Assembly (NCBI GenBank): GCA_963790585.1
Contig: CAWBOY010000008.1
Coordinates: 124,001 to 188,000 of the forward strand
Length of the DNA stretch: 64,000 nucleotides
Direction: 5' to 3'
DNA from: CAWBOY01 sp963790585
Lineage (GTDB): Bacteria > Planctomycetota > Planctomycetia > Gemmatales > Gemmataceae
In this document: piece after piece, positions 45,801 through 54,696 of the stretch
Position numbering within the stretch: position 1 is the stretch's first letter
Layout: each line of letters starts with the position of its first letter
The notes under the pieces: generated by a model
What the model saw: the letters and a program-made list of their open reading frames with translations, nothing else
The model's database searches: none
What the model was told of the DNA's origin: nothing
Translations under genes and position numbers: made by a program

Positions 45801-46184
45801 TTATCTCGGTTTCCACTGAACGACTTGTTGGTCGTCGTAGACCTCAAAGGAGTGTACGATGCTCAAGCGAGACAGTGACTCGGATAACGCCCGAACGAAG
45901 CCAACGACTTCTTCGAGCGAGCCACCAACACCGCCACTGAACGAGTGCTGCGGTCCATTATCGAGATGATTTGAGTCGAAGTCTGCCGACTCCGAGCGAA
46001 GATGAAGCGTCTCGGCTTGGTTGAACCCCGATCGCTTGATGTAGGCCAAACCCTCACCGACAACCTGCTCCAGGGCTCTCAGAACCGGTTGCAACCCCTG
46101 TGGGGCGATGATGATTCCATAGACGTTGTTGCCGTGCGGGATCATTATCGTCTCAACCGACCTGATGGACTTAGTCACGTCCAT
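45801..46184 (-). CDS. Hypothetical protein, 127 residues
   Basis: MDVTKSIRSVETIMIPHGNN, then VYGIIIAPQGLQPVLRALEQV and VHSFEVYDDQQVV at the end. No family recognised. It lies between two immunity-like genes on the same strand and has a similar low-GC codon choice, so it may belong to the same set. A later in-frame start (MIPHGNNVYG) is possible. Confidence 0.62.
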   Translation of the reverse strand: MDVTKSIRSVETIMIPHGNNVYGIIIAPQGLQPVLRALEQVVGEGLAYIKRSGFNQAETLHLRSESADFDSNHLDNGPQHSFSGGVGGSLEEVVGFVRALSESLSRLSIVHSFEVYDDQQVVQWKPR

Positions 46185-46205
46185 TCCTCACCAACAGAAC
46201 CGACT

Positions 46206-46568
46206 TCATGGTCTGCTCGCCCGCTCCCGTGGTCTACGCCAGTAGTACAGCGGCTCCGCGGCACCGACCGCATCGAAGTATTCCCTACCGCTCGCTGGCG
46301 TCCCGCTTTTGTCTCTATACTCATCCTGAGTCAGCTGTCGCCAGTCTGGGCAGCGGTGATAGCCCTTGTGAGCCGACACGTTGAGCGGCAACTGTCGGAC
46401 CACACGCACTTGCCACTCTCCAAGGCTTTCCTTGTTGGCCCCTCCACGCATGGCGGGAAACCGAAGTTGAACCTCGTCATCTTCCCAATCGCAGACAGGG
46501 CAAATGTCGTAACTGCCTGCCGGACTCTCGAAGACCTCGAACCCGCAGGCCGGGCAAGGGTAAAGCAT
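46206..46568 (-). CDS. Cysteine-rich CPCC-family protein
   Basis: 120 residues from ATG 46568, preceded by GGGAGCC. The N-terminal pattern CPACGFEVFESPAGSYDICPVCDWEDD matches the cysteine-rich CPCC family (PF14206), with two Cys pairs suited to bind one metal ion, followed by GGANKESLGEWQ. CPCC proteins are often encoded among immunity genes of polymorphic toxin loci. Third immunity-like gene on this strand. Confidence 0.85.
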   Translation of the reverse strand: MLYPCPACGFEVFESPAGSYDICPVCDWEDDEVQLRFPAMRGGANKESLGEWQVRVVRQLPLNVSAHKGYHRCPDWRQLTQDEYRDKSGTPASGREYFDAVGAAEPLYYWRRPRERASRP

Positions 46569-46583
46569 AACGGCTCCCAATAA

Positions 46584-47006
46584 CTATTCCCCAATGATCT
46601 TCACCAGCACCCGCTTCGCCCGGTTCCCATCAAACTCGCCATAAAATATCTGCTCCCACGGCCCAAAGTCCAGCTGTCCCTTTGTGATCGCCACGACAAC
46701 TTCTCGGCCCATGATTTGGCGTTTCATGTGCGCGTTGGCGTTGTCCTCGCCGGTGCGGTTGTGGTGGTAGTGGTTCGGATCGGGGTTGAAGGGAGCGAGC
46801 TGTTCGAGCCAGACGCCGAAATCGTGGTGCAGGCCGCGTTCGTCGTCGTTGATGAAGACGGAGGAGGTGATGTGCATCGAATTGACCAGGACGATTCCCT
46901 CCTTGACGCCGCTTTTCTTGATCGCGTCAGATACCTGGGGCGTGATGTTCACGAATGCCATTTTGCTGGGGATGTTCATGGTTAGATAATCTGTATGGGA
47001 CTTCAT
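46584..47006 (-). CDS. yjbQ: YjbQ family (UPF0047) protein
   Basis: 140 residues, full length: MKSHTDYLTMN at the start, VNSMHITSSVFINDDE, the conserved NHYHHNRTGEDNANAHMK motif (His/Glu/Asp around a probable metal or active site), LDFGPWEQIFYGEFDG and RVLVKIIGE. YjbQ proteins have been linked to thiamine phosphate synthase side activity in E. coli; the physiological role is unclear. thiC and the TPP riboswitch lie 8 kb away, too far to be one operon. Confidence 0.93.
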   Translation of the reverse strand: MKSHTDYLTMNIPSKMAFVNITPQVSDAIKKSGVKEGIVLVNSMHITSSVFINDDERGLHHDFGVWLEQLAPFNPDPNHYHHNRTGEDNANAHMKRQIMGREVVVAITKGQLDFGPWEQIFYGEFDGNRAKRVLVKIIGE

Positions 47007-47035
47007 TGTTAGGGATCCCCATTAGACGAGTTTTG

Positions 47036-47188
47036 TCATCGTCCGAGACGAGCTGCAAATACCCACATCATCGCACCGCCAACGCCAAGAAACCAGCCGA
47101 TGACGGCGGCGATCGCCAAATGCTGTGTACCAGGTGCGAAGCCGGTATCGCGATGTTGTATCCAACTCTCATGCCTCAGCCATTGCAT
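47036..47188 (-). CDS. Tiny membrane protein, 50 residues
   Basis: MQWLRHESWIQHRDTGFAPG followed by one helix, AIAAVIGWFLGVGGAMMWVF, and a basic end. Its start overlaps the end of the next tiny gene (47169-47324) by 20 bp in another frame. No family recognised. Confidence 0.45.
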   Translation of the reverse strand: MQWLRHESWIQHRDTGFAPGTQHLAIAAVIGWFLGVGGAMMWVFAARLGR

Positions 47189-47324
47189 CCAGAATTGCCA
47201 GTGCGCCGCCGGCCACCAAGAGGAGGGCCGGGCCGATGGCATGAATGGACCAGCCATCGGTGAGAATGAGTGAAAAGGCGAGGACGAGAGATAGAAACAG
47301 CATCAGGAAATCGGTCGGGCTCAT
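47169..47324 (-). CDS. Tiny membrane protein, 51 residues
   Basis: MSPTDFLMLFLSLVLAFSLI, a short turn (LTDGWSIHAIG) and a second helix (PALLLVAGGALAILDAM). Two-helix membrane protein of unknown function. It sits downstream of the DUF1501 gene on the same strand, 38 bp away. The helical hairpin composition makes a real gene plausible, although no clear ribosome site was found. Confidence 0.5.
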   Translation of the reverse strand: MSPTDFLMLFLSLVLAFSLILTDGWSIHAIGPALLLVAGGALAILDAMAEA

Positions 47325-47362
47325 GGGTCTCCGGATAAGAGTGAAATATCAATTATCCTCGC

Positions 47363-48805
47363 TCACACCAGCAACTTCCTCACCACCTCTCCATGAACAT
47401 CGGTCAACCGGAAATCGCGGCCCTGGAACTTGTAGGTCAGTTTAGTGTGTTCCAGGCCCAGGAGATGGAGAATCGTGGCCTGGAGATCATGGACGTGAAC
47501 GCGGTCTTCTACCGCGGCGTAGCCTAGCTCGTCGGTGGCTCCGAAATTGATGCCGGGTTTGATGCCGCCGCCGGCGAGCCACATGGTGTAAGCGTCGATG
47601 TGATGATTGCGGCCGACACTGTCGCGGATCTCGCCCATTGGCGTACGGCCGAATTCGCCACCCCAGACAACAAGTGTGTCGTTGAGCAGGCCGCGTTGTT
47701 TGAGGTCCTTTACCAGGGCAGCAGCGCCTTGATCGGTCTCGCGGCAGACGCGGTCGAGGCCGGCACTCAGGTTCTCCGAGCCGGAGCCGTGATGGTCCCA
47801 ATCGGTGTGATAGAGCTGGACAAAACGGACGCCGCGCTCGACCAGCCGACGGGCCATGAGGCAATTGGCGGCGAATGAGGGTTTGCCGGCCTGAACGCCA
47901 TAGAGATCGAGAGTCTTTTTATCCTCTTTCGCTAAATCGATCAGCTCCGGGGCGCTCGTCTGCATCCGGTAAGCCATCTCATAGGAGGCGATCCGGGTGG
48001 CAATCTCGGCGTCGCCGGTGTCGGCGAGGCGCAGTTCGTTCAGCTCCTTGACGGCGTCGAGAACCTGCCGCTGACGGTCGGGTGTCACTCCTTTGGGATT
48101 GCTCAGGTTGAGCACAGGATCACCGGCCGTGCGGAAAGGAACGCCCTGGTAGGTCGTCGGCAGAAAGCCGCTGCCCCAGAGGGGTGCGCCGCCGCGTGGT
48201 CCGCGCGGGCCGGATTGGAGGACGACGAAGCCAGGCAGGTCTTTCGACTCACTGCCGATGCCATAGGTCACCCAGGCCCCCATACTCGGCCGGCCAAACT
48301 GGGGCGAGCCGGTGTTGACGAACAGCTTGGCGGGGGCATGATTGAACACATCGGTCGCCATCGAGCGGACGATGGCAATGTCATCGACGATGCCCGCTGT
48401 GTGGGGCAGACAGTTGGAGACCCAGGCGCCGCTCTTGCCATGTTGGGCGAACTTGCGTTTGGTGCCAAGGATCTTGGGTACATTTTTGGAAAATGTATCC
48501 ATGAAGGCGAAGCGTTTCCCCTTGATGAATTCATCCGGGATCGGCTTGCCGTGGAGTTCGTTAATCTTCGGCTTGGAGTCGAACAAATCAAGCTGGCTCG
48601 GGCCGCCGGCCATGAAGAGGAAGATGACCGATTTGGCCTTGGCGGGAAAATGGCCCGCTTTCGGTGACAACGGGTTGACAGCATCGGCGGCCTTGGTTTG
48701 CCCATCATTGAGGAGCGAGGCCAGGGCCATCGAGCCGACGCCAACGGCGCAGTCCTTGAAGAAATGGCGCCGGGTTCGCTGGAGAAGCGGGTCAAGATCG
48801 GGCAT
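47363..48805 (-). CDS. DUF1501 protein with Tat signal
   Basis: 480 residues. Twin-arginine signal TRRHFFKDCAVGVGSMALASLL near the N-terminus indicates folded export. The body is the DUF1501 type (alkaline-phosphatase-like fold): VIFLFMAGGPSQLDLFD, DHHGSGSENL, VVWGGEFGRTP, GRNHHIDAYTMWLAGGGIKPG and DLQATILHLLGLEHTKLTYK. The family is hugely expanded in planctomycetes and nearly always follows a DUF1549/DUF1553 gene, as here (6-bp gap). Function is not established; complex-sugar breakdown has been proposed. Confidence 0.95.
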   Translation of the reverse strand: MPDLDPLLQRTRRHFFKDCAVGVGSMALASLLNDGQTKAADAVNPLSPKAGHFPAKAKSVIFLFMAGGPSQLDLFDSKPKINELHGKPIPDEFIKGKRFAFMDTFSKNVPKILGTKRKFAQHGKSGAWVSNCLPHTAGIVDDIAIVRSMATDVFNHAPAKLFVNTGSPQFGRPSMGAWVTYGIGSESKDLPGFVVLQSGPRGPRGGAPLWGSGFLPTTYQGVPFRTAGDPVLNLSNPKGVTPDRQRQVLDAVKELNELRLADTGDAEIATRIASYEMAYRMQTSAPELIDLAKEDKKTLDLYGVQAGKPSFAANCLMARRLVERGVRFVQLYHTDWDHHGSGSENLSAGLDRVCRETDQGAAALVKDLKQRGLLNDTLVVWGGEFGRTPMGEIRDSVGRNHHIDAYTMWLAGGGIKPGINFGATDELGYAAVEDRVHVHDLQATILHLLGLEHTKLTYKFQGRDFRLTDVHGEVVRKLLV

Positions 48806-48810
48806 GTCGG

Positions 48811-51345
48811 CTACTCCCGAGTAATGAATTCATCGAGATTCAACAGCGCCCGTGTCGTTGTCACCCAGGCGGCCAATTGAACCGGGTCGATCCCCTTGGG
48901 GATCTCGGTAGATAATAGATCTTTTACCTCGTTCGGAGCGGCGCGAAACGTCTCCACTTGCCGGGCCAGCAGGCGAGACAATACAGCTCGCTCACGGTCG
49001 CTCGGCCTACGACTCATACACAGGCGGAAGGCGGTATCAAGACGTTCGTCATCGGTAGCCTTTGTGTCCTGAAGCAGCCGCACGGCCAAGCCTCGGGCGT
49101 ATTCGAGAAAACCCTGATCGTTGAGCAGCGTCAGTGCTTGCAAGGGCGTGTTGGAGCGATTGCGGCGCGTACAGGTCGAGCCCGCGTCGGGGGCGTCGAA
49201 CACAGTCAGGCCAGGATGTGGCGCAGAGCGCCAAAAGAAGGTGTACATGCCGCGACGATAGCGGTCCTCGCCCATGCTTGCCTTCCATTCGCGCGGCACC
49301 TGGGTGAAGCTGTAGACACCCGCCGGCTGCGGCGGATAGACGCTGGGCCCCCCAATCTTCGGCGACAGTAGGCCGCTCGCGCTCAAGGCCACATCACGTA
49401 CAACCTCCGCTTCGAGGCGGAGGCGATTCTGCCGGGCCAACAGGCGATTGCGGGCGTCCACCGTCTGGAGGTCGGCCCGTGACTTGGAGGTTTGCCTGTA
49501 GGTCGCGCTCGTGACGATAAGCCGGTGCAGCTCCTTGAGGCTCCATTTGCGGGCCATGAATTCGCTGGCGAGCCAATCGAGTAATTCGGGATGTGTGGGC
49601 AAAGTTCCCTGTGTGCCGAAGTCGTTTTCCGTTTCGACAAGGCCGAGGCCGAAATAGACTTGCCAGACGCGATTGACTAAGACGCGCGAGGTCAGTGGAT
49701 TTTTCGGATCGACTAACCATTGCGCCAGGTCTTGGCGAGTCGGTTTCTCCTTTGTCAACGGTGGCAACACGGCCGGCGTTCCGGGTGTGACGACCGCGCC
49801 CTTGCGGAGAAAATCTCCACCGAGGTGAACGTTCGTCTGCCTTGGTGTCTTGCGTTCTTGGACGACGAGCGTCGTCGGGATCGCCGGTTCACGCCTTTTG
49901 AGATCGGCTATTTGTTTTTCAAGTGACTGTCGAAGTGTGATGGCGTGGATGGTCGCTATCGGCATGTAGACATTGGACGAGGCAAGCGCGCCGAAAGCCT
50001 GGCGCACCTGGTCGAGCTTGCGGTAGTAAGCGGTAAGCGTCTGTTCCTGTTTGGGGTTACGGCCATTGACGGCGATGGCAAGGATCTTCTGAATGTCTGT
50101 CGGTAATTTGGTCTTGGCATCGGCCGACAACGAACCCTCCCATGCGGTCTGGCTCTCAGGCGTCGTGCTGTCGAGCTGCTTGTGCCGTTTCTCCAGGCTT
50201 GCCAGCTTCGCCTTCACTTCGTCACGAAGCTTTATTTGCTCCGGCGTCGGCAGCTCCAGTCTCGGCTCGTCGCAGGAATTAAAGAAAGCGAACAGTTGAT
50301 AATATTCGCGCTGCGACAAGGGATCGAATTTATGGTCATGACACTGGCAGCAGCCGACGGTCAGGCCGAGCCAAACGCTGCCTGTGGTGTTGACGCGATC
50401 GACGACCGACTCGACGCGGAACTGCTCGAGGTCGATACCGCCCTCTTCGTTGATTTGCGTGTTTCGATGAAAACCGGTGGCGATGCGCTGGTCGATGGTC
50501 GCGCCGGGCAGCAGATCGCCGGCGAGCTGTTCGATGGTGAACTGGTCAAACGGCTTGTCCTGGTTGATGGCGTCGATGACCCAATCGCGATATTTCCAGA
50601 TCGAGCGCGGGGCATCGATCGAATAGCCATTAGAGTCGGCATAGCGCGCCAGATCGAGCCAGTGCCTGGCCCAGCGCTCGCCATAATGGGGTGACGCCAA
50701 CAGCCGATCGACGAGCCTCTCGTAGGCTTCCGGCTGCGTGTCGTTGACAAAGGCATCGACCTCAGCCGGCGTCGGCGGCAGCCCGAGCAGATCGAGGCTG
50801 AGCCGGCGAATGAGCGTGACCCGATCCGCCTCCGCCGATGGTTGTAACCCTTCCTTTTCGAGCCGGGCAAGGATAAACCGATCGATCGGATTGCGCGGCC
50901 AGCTGGCGTTCTTCACCTCTGGCGGGGCGACGCGCACGATCGGCTGAAATGACCAATGCTTGCCAGCGATCGCCGTAATCCCTTCGTTGGCCGGGTGCTT
51001 GGCTCCACCATCGACCCAGGCCTTGAGCAGCGCCAGCTCGTCCTTGGTCGGCTGTGCCTCCTTCTTCGGCGGCATCGCCTGAATTTCGTCGTTGCCGCCG
51101 CGTAGAGCGATCATGAGCAGACTATCCGCGCCCGTGCCCGGAACGACCGCCGGCCCGGAATTGCCGCCTTTGAGGATTGCCTTGCCCGTATCGAGCCGTA
51201 AGCCGCCGAATTGCTTCTTGGCCCCGTGACAATTCGCACAATACTTCGCCAGCAGCGGCTGGACCTGCCGTATGTAATCAATGTCGTCGACAGCGGTGCT
51301 GGGAACGGAGAGTAAGACGATAGAAATAGGCACAAAAGAGGTCAT
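48811..51345 (-). CDS. PSD1 / cytochrome-c-type DUF1549-DUF1553 protein
   Basis: 844 residues from ATG 51345 (a GTG at 51351 adds two). After a short signal peptide come a planctomycete cytochrome C domain with CANCHG (CxxCH) and MPPKKEAQPT (axial-Met region), then DUF1549 (WPRNPIDRFILARLEKEGL, RHWLDLARYADSNGY) and DUF1553 (TSRVLVNRVWQVYFGLGLVETENDFG, NTPLQALTLLND). These are exported proteins paired with DUF1501 partners. The operon order PSD1 then DUF1501 is standard. Confidence 0.95.
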   Translation of the reverse strand: MTSFVPISIVLLSVPSTAVDDIDYIRQVQPLLAKYCANCHGAKKQFGGLRLDTGKAILKGGNSGPAVVPGTGADSLLMIALRGGNDEIQAMPPKKEAQPTKDELALLKAWVDGGAKHPANEGITAIAGKHWSFQPIVRVAPPEVKNASWPRNPIDRFILARLEKEGLQPSAEADRVTLIRRLSLDLLGLPPTPAEVDAFVNDTQPEAYERLVDRLLASPHYGERWARHWLDLARYADSNGYSIDAPRSIWKYRDWVIDAINQDKPFDQFTIEQLAGDLLPGATIDQRIATGFHRNTQINEEGGIDLEQFRVESVVDRVNTTGSVWLGLTVGCCQCHDHKFDPLSQREYYQLFAFFNSCDEPRLELPTPEQIKLRDEVKAKLASLEKRHKQLDSTTPESQTAWEGSLSADAKTKLPTDIQKILAIAVNGRNPKQEQTLTAYYRKLDQVRQAFGALASSNVYMPIATIHAITLRQSLEKQIADLKRREPAIPTTLVVQERKTPRQTNVHLGGDFLRKGAVVTPGTPAVLPPLTKEKPTRQDLAQWLVDPKNPLTSRVLVNRVWQVYFGLGLVETENDFGTQGTLPTHPELLDWLASEFMARKWSLKELHRLIVTSATYRQTSKSRADLQTVDARNRLLARQNRLRLEAEVVRDVALSASGLLSPKIGGPSVYPPQPAGVYSFTQVPREWKASMGEDRYRRGMYTFFWRSAPHPGLTVFDAPDAGSTCTRRNRSNTPLQALTLLNDQGFLEYARGLAVRLLQDTKATDDERLDTAFRLCMSRRPSDRERAVLSRLLARQVETFRAAPNEVKDLLSTEIPKGIDPVQLAAWVTTTRALLNLDEFITRE

Positions 51346-51526
51346 GCGCACACTCGTCGCGGCGGGAGAAACGAGGGAGGAGGCGATATGTTAAGGGTAC
51401 TGTATATGGGGGGTAGATCAAGGGAAAAATGAGACAAGCGGCGGGGGACTTGATTCTTTGAGACGGGCTGATGCAATAAGGTTAACGGGGTGTCTACGCG
51501 CTGAACGTGAGCGAGGCGCGAACGCA

Positions 51527-51946
51527 GTGAACAGGACAGACCTTCAACAGCTGGCGGATGTGCGGATCGCCGAGGCGGGCGCCCTGCTACAGCTACCCGT
51601 CCCGATGCCAGATGGCGCGTATTACCTGGCTGGCTATGCGGTTGAATGCGCGTTGAAGGCGTGTATCGCCAAGCTTGTTTATCAGCATGACTTTCCAGAT
51701 AAGCAGCTGGCGTTGGAAAGTTACACGCACGATATTGAAGAATTGGTGAGAGTCGCAAAATTGAAGGTATTACGATCCGCTGACAAGGCGGTGAATAGGA
51801 TTCGGGATCAGCATTGGGACGTTGTCAAAGACTGGAACCAAAACAGTCGCTATGTGCGGCATTCGATGCACGATGCTCAGAAGCTATATGCCGCCATCAC
51901 TGACCCTCTTAACGGAGTCCTCCCATGGATCAAGGTCCATTGGTAA
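51527..51946 (+). CDS. HEPN-domain protein
   Basis: 139 residues from GTG 51527. Sequence matches the HEPN fold: a helix with ADVRIAEAGALLQL, YYLAGYAVECALKACIAKLV (the substrate-like helix), and a closing helix with NQNSRYVRHSMHDAQKLYAA, where R...H spacing fits the catalytic HEPN motif (R-x6-H). HEPN proteins are often RNases or abortive-infection components. The gene overlaps the next by 22 bp. The frame extends upstream to 51458 without a ribosome site. Confidence 0.82.
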   Translation: MNRTDLQQLADVRIAEAGALLQLPVPMPDGAYYLAGYAVECALKACIAKLVYQHDFPDKQLALESYTHDIEELVRVAKLKVLRSADKAVNRIRDQHWDVVKDWNQNSRYVRHSMHDAQKLYAAITDPLNGVLPWIKVHW

Positions 51947-52326
51947 CAGAAAATCTGAACGCCGGCGCTGAGTTTCTGATCGAGTTCAACAAGTACAAAC
52001 CGCTGTCGGCAGCCTTTTGGCTCAAGGCGGATCGAGAAAACGGTAGGTGGTACCTCTATGCAGCTTCGGACGAGATCGACGAGACCAATTTTGATCTAGC
52101 TTATGGTGAGGTCGTGCGACTTCGGCACGGCAAGTCGGACTTTTGGCTCGATTCCCATCAAATAAAGGTGGTCGGATCCAACAATCTGTATGCTCGCGCC
52201 GTCATTGAGGACCAGAAGATCTTTCGCAGCAAATTCATGGAGCGTTGTCAAACTCGTCTCGGTAACATGAGTATTCAAGAGGCGATCATTTATCCGTTGC
52301 CGATTACGCTGCCGGTACCAACCTGA
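51925..52326 (+). CDS. Hypothetical partner of the HEPN gene, 133 residues
   Basis: Begins MDQGPLVTENLNAGAEFLIE within the last 22 bases of the HEPN gene. Middle region FWLKADRENGRWYLYAASDEI, then FDLAYGEVVRLRH, and a C-terminal proline-rich end (IIYPLPITLPVPT). No nucleotidyltransferase motif (GSxxxGxxxxxSDxD) is visible, so this is not the usual MNT partner. Strict overlap suggests co-translation with the HEPN protein. Function unknown; an antitoxin or target-recognition role is speculative. Confidence 0.72.
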   Translation: MDQGPLVTENLNAGAEFLIEFNKYKPLSAAFWLKADRENGRWYLYAASDEIDETNFDLAYGEVVRLRHGKSDFWLDSHQIKVVGSNNLYARAVIEDQKIFRSKFMERCQTRLGNMSIQEAIIYPLPITLPVPT

Positions 52327-52390
52327 GGTTAAGCCGACTTGTTCTTCCGATAGGCTCTCAAGAGTTTTCCCTTCTTTCGAGGAGTCTCCC

Positions 52391-54463
52391 ATGGCTAACG
52401 GATGGATCGTCCAGCGGGATGGCAAGCAAATCGGCCCGATGCCGGCCGCGAAGCTGAGAGAGCTTGCTTCCACCGGAAAACTAAAGCCCACAGATCAAGT
52501 TCAAATGGAGGGGATGAATAAATTCGTAGCTGCTCAGTCTGTGAAAGGACTCTTTCCCGAGGCGCAACCCGTTTCGCCAGCCAAGCCTCCGCCGCTGCCG
52601 GAAGTGCAACCCGTTTCACCGGCTACGCCTCCACCGCTGCCTGTCCTGTCCACAATACCGCTGGCCGGTGTGCGAACGTGGGTGATGGCATTGAGTGGAC
52701 TGGGAGTTGTCTTGGCAGGTGGCGTCATCGCCGCTGCCATTGTCTTTTCCAATAACCCGGCCGACCCCGCGCCATCCCGTCCAGGCGATGAATATGTTCA
52801 GAACTCTTCCAAGAAAGAGGAGCCCGTTGCCGATGCACAGGTGACCGGAGTCCAACAGGTCGCGTCGACCGATAAGGAAAGCATTCCCAGGCAGGAAGTG
52901 ACCGCCCGCCCCAAGGCTGAAAATGCCGCGCAGGCACGGAGCCCGGGCCAAACCAGGTTCGACGATGAACTCCTCTGGAAAGCCGCGGTTACTTGTGGCT
53001 ACACGCACAACGGTGCCTCGGTCTCCCCGGAGATGCCGGACCAGCATGCCGAGGTTCTCGATCGTTATGTCAATGGTGGCTCATGGCGCGCCCCTTTGGC
53101 GAAGACCATCATTACGCGGGAAGTGGTCGATTCCCTCCATTTCAATCTTGTAAAGACCGACAAGTCGTTGCAGGCCAAGATCCCGTCGGCCGTGCGTATA
53201 TCGGCGGCGGATTCGACACTCAAACTAATACTCGGTCGCGAACCGAAGCTAGGCGAGATAATGAAAGAGGATCTTGGGGGCGGGTTCGTCGATACGATCG
53301 ATCGGATTCGCATAACCAAGGTGGCCATCAACAAAACCGAAATCTATCACGGTCTGCTGACGACATCCATCGCGGACCAGGCGGAGACTCAATACAAATC
53401 GATCCTCCGGGGAAAATCGCTGCCCGCGGAGGCCCGGATATTTTTTAGTGGCAATCGCAGCACGGTTGGAATCACCTATGCCGGCAAGCAGCCGCTAACC
53501 AATGTAGTGGTGGTGACGCGCGCTATCATGAAGCCGCCACCACTCAATGGGGCCGTAACGAGCGGCCTAATCAATCAGATCAACGAAGCGTTTGAGCCCG
53601 ACAGTGATCGAACCAAGATGGCTGCCAAATACATGGAAACGTCGCAGCTTTTGCACGCGACGGACCAGGCGAATCTTATTTACGTGCCGGTTCTCGAGCC
53701 GGGGGACACCTTGTCGATGCCCGTCTGGGAGGGTCTGTATTTTTGGGACATTAAGGAATCCAAAGTTTCGCTTTTTTCCACCGCCGGCGCGGTGCTTGAA
53801 AAGGTCCTGTTCGTGGGTGGGCCCGAAAATGACCTTTCACTCAGCGCGCAGCAACGCATGGCGGGATCCAAGCCGCCGGTTGAGGAGAAACCGGTCGGCC
53901 CACGATTCGACTATGTTAACGGCCGCGTTGAGATTACCCTCAAATCGGGAGCGACTGGCCCTTTCGAGAGATGCGTAGCCGTCGGTGCATCGGTGTTGAC
54001 AATGGACATCAAGGATGATGTCGACGCCAGCAAACCGCTGGAAGTGATCGCCAAGGGCGCCAATGCCTATGTCGTGCGCGGTCCCAAGAAGCTGATGGGA
54101 CGAGGCCTGGTCCTTGTACCCAAGGAGCAGGTGGCCGAGGTGAAAGACCTCACGCCGAAGGCACCCGTAATTGAACGCGGGACCGTGCAATATGTTAAAA
54201 CCAATCCGACCTGGCTCCTGTTGAAGCCACTATCCGAGGGAGCCAAAGCATATGAATTCGCCACATGTTCGACGTTGTTGAATGGCATTTGCACGAAGAC
54301 GGGAAGAACGGTTGAGTTCACGTTCAAGCCTGAGGAGTCGCTGCGAGCGGTGGCTACTTGGGATGAGAATTATGTCGTCTTTCTGCAGAAGCCGGCAAAA
54401 GATGGCGCGACGATCGCGCTTATCCCCAAGTCGGTCGTTCGCGAGGTCAAAACTAAGAAATAG
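52391..54463 (+). CDS. GYF_2 domain membrane protein of unknown function
   Basis: 690 residues. N-terminal GYF_2 domain (WIVQRDGKQIGPMPAAKLRELASTGKL, about 4-56), proline-rich linker with a duplicated motif (EAQPVSPAKPPPLP and EVQPVSPATPPPLP), one membrane helix (about 97-118), and a long domain with no recognised family, ending in beta-rich segments (GATGPFERCVAVGASVLTMDI). GYF domains bind proline-rich peptides, and this protein carries such peptides next to its own domain, so self-association is possible. Confidence 0.82.
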   Translation: MANGWIVQRDGKQIGPMPAAKLRELASTGKLKPTDQVQMEGMNKFVAAQSVKGLFPEAQPVSPAKPPPLPEVQPVSPATPPPLPVLSTIPLAGVRTWVMALSGLGVVLAGGVIAAAIVFSNNPADPAPSRPGDEYVQNSSKKEEPVADAQVTGVQQVASTDKESIPRQEVTARPKAENAAQARSPGQTRFDDELLWKAAVTCGYTHNGASVSPEMPDQHAEVLDRYVNGGSWRAPLAKTIITREVVDSLHFNLVKTDKSLQAKIPSAVRISAADSTLKLILGREPKLGEIMKEDLGGGFVDTIDRIRITKVAINKTEIYHGLLTTSIADQAETQYKSILRGKSLPAEARIFFSGNRSTVGITYAGKQPLTNVVVVTRAIMKPPPLNGAVTSGLINQINEAFEPDSDRTKMAAKYMETSQLLHATDQANLIYVPVLEPGDTLSMPVWEGLYFWDIKESKVSLFSTAGAVLEKVLFVGGPENDLSLSAQQRMAGSKPPVEEKPVGPRFDYVNGRVEITLKSGATGPFERCVAVGASVLTMDIKDDVDASKPLEVIAKGANAYVVRGPKKLMGRGLVLVPKEQVAEVKDLTPKAPVIERGTVQYVKTNPTWLLLKPLSEGAKAYEFATCSTLLNGICTKTGRTVEFTFKPEESLRAVATWDENYVVFLQKPAKDGATIALIPKSVVREVKTKK

Positions 54464-54479
54464 GCCCGATGGCCGCATA

Positions 54480-54544
54480 GTAGCCGCATTCGCCAGAATA
54501 CAGTAGCGTTGGACGGACCGCCGCATTCTGGCGAATGCGGCTAC
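54480..54544. repeat. R6 inverted repeat, undivided copy
   Basis: TAGCCGCATTCGCCAGAATA ... CGCATTCTGGCGAATGCGGCTA with 22 bases between. It is the intact form of the R6 hairpin that R7 interrupts at 8919-9142. It lies directly after the GYF gene. Confidence 0.92.
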
Positions 54545-54696
54545 GGCAATCCGCACCTCATTTCCCTCTATCCTCATCACCCCCATCCGCTGTATCAGGT
54601 CCTTACGCCCCGCGCATGGCTGTATCCGCCTTGACCGCGTTGCCCTGTTTGCCTCATTGCCATCTCTTACCTCTTCGGGGAAAGGAGTCCCTGAAT

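Noticed and set aside
52341..52360. Possible R5 fragment (CCGATAGGCTCTCAAGAG)
   Set aside because: Too short and one-sided to separate from chance similarity.
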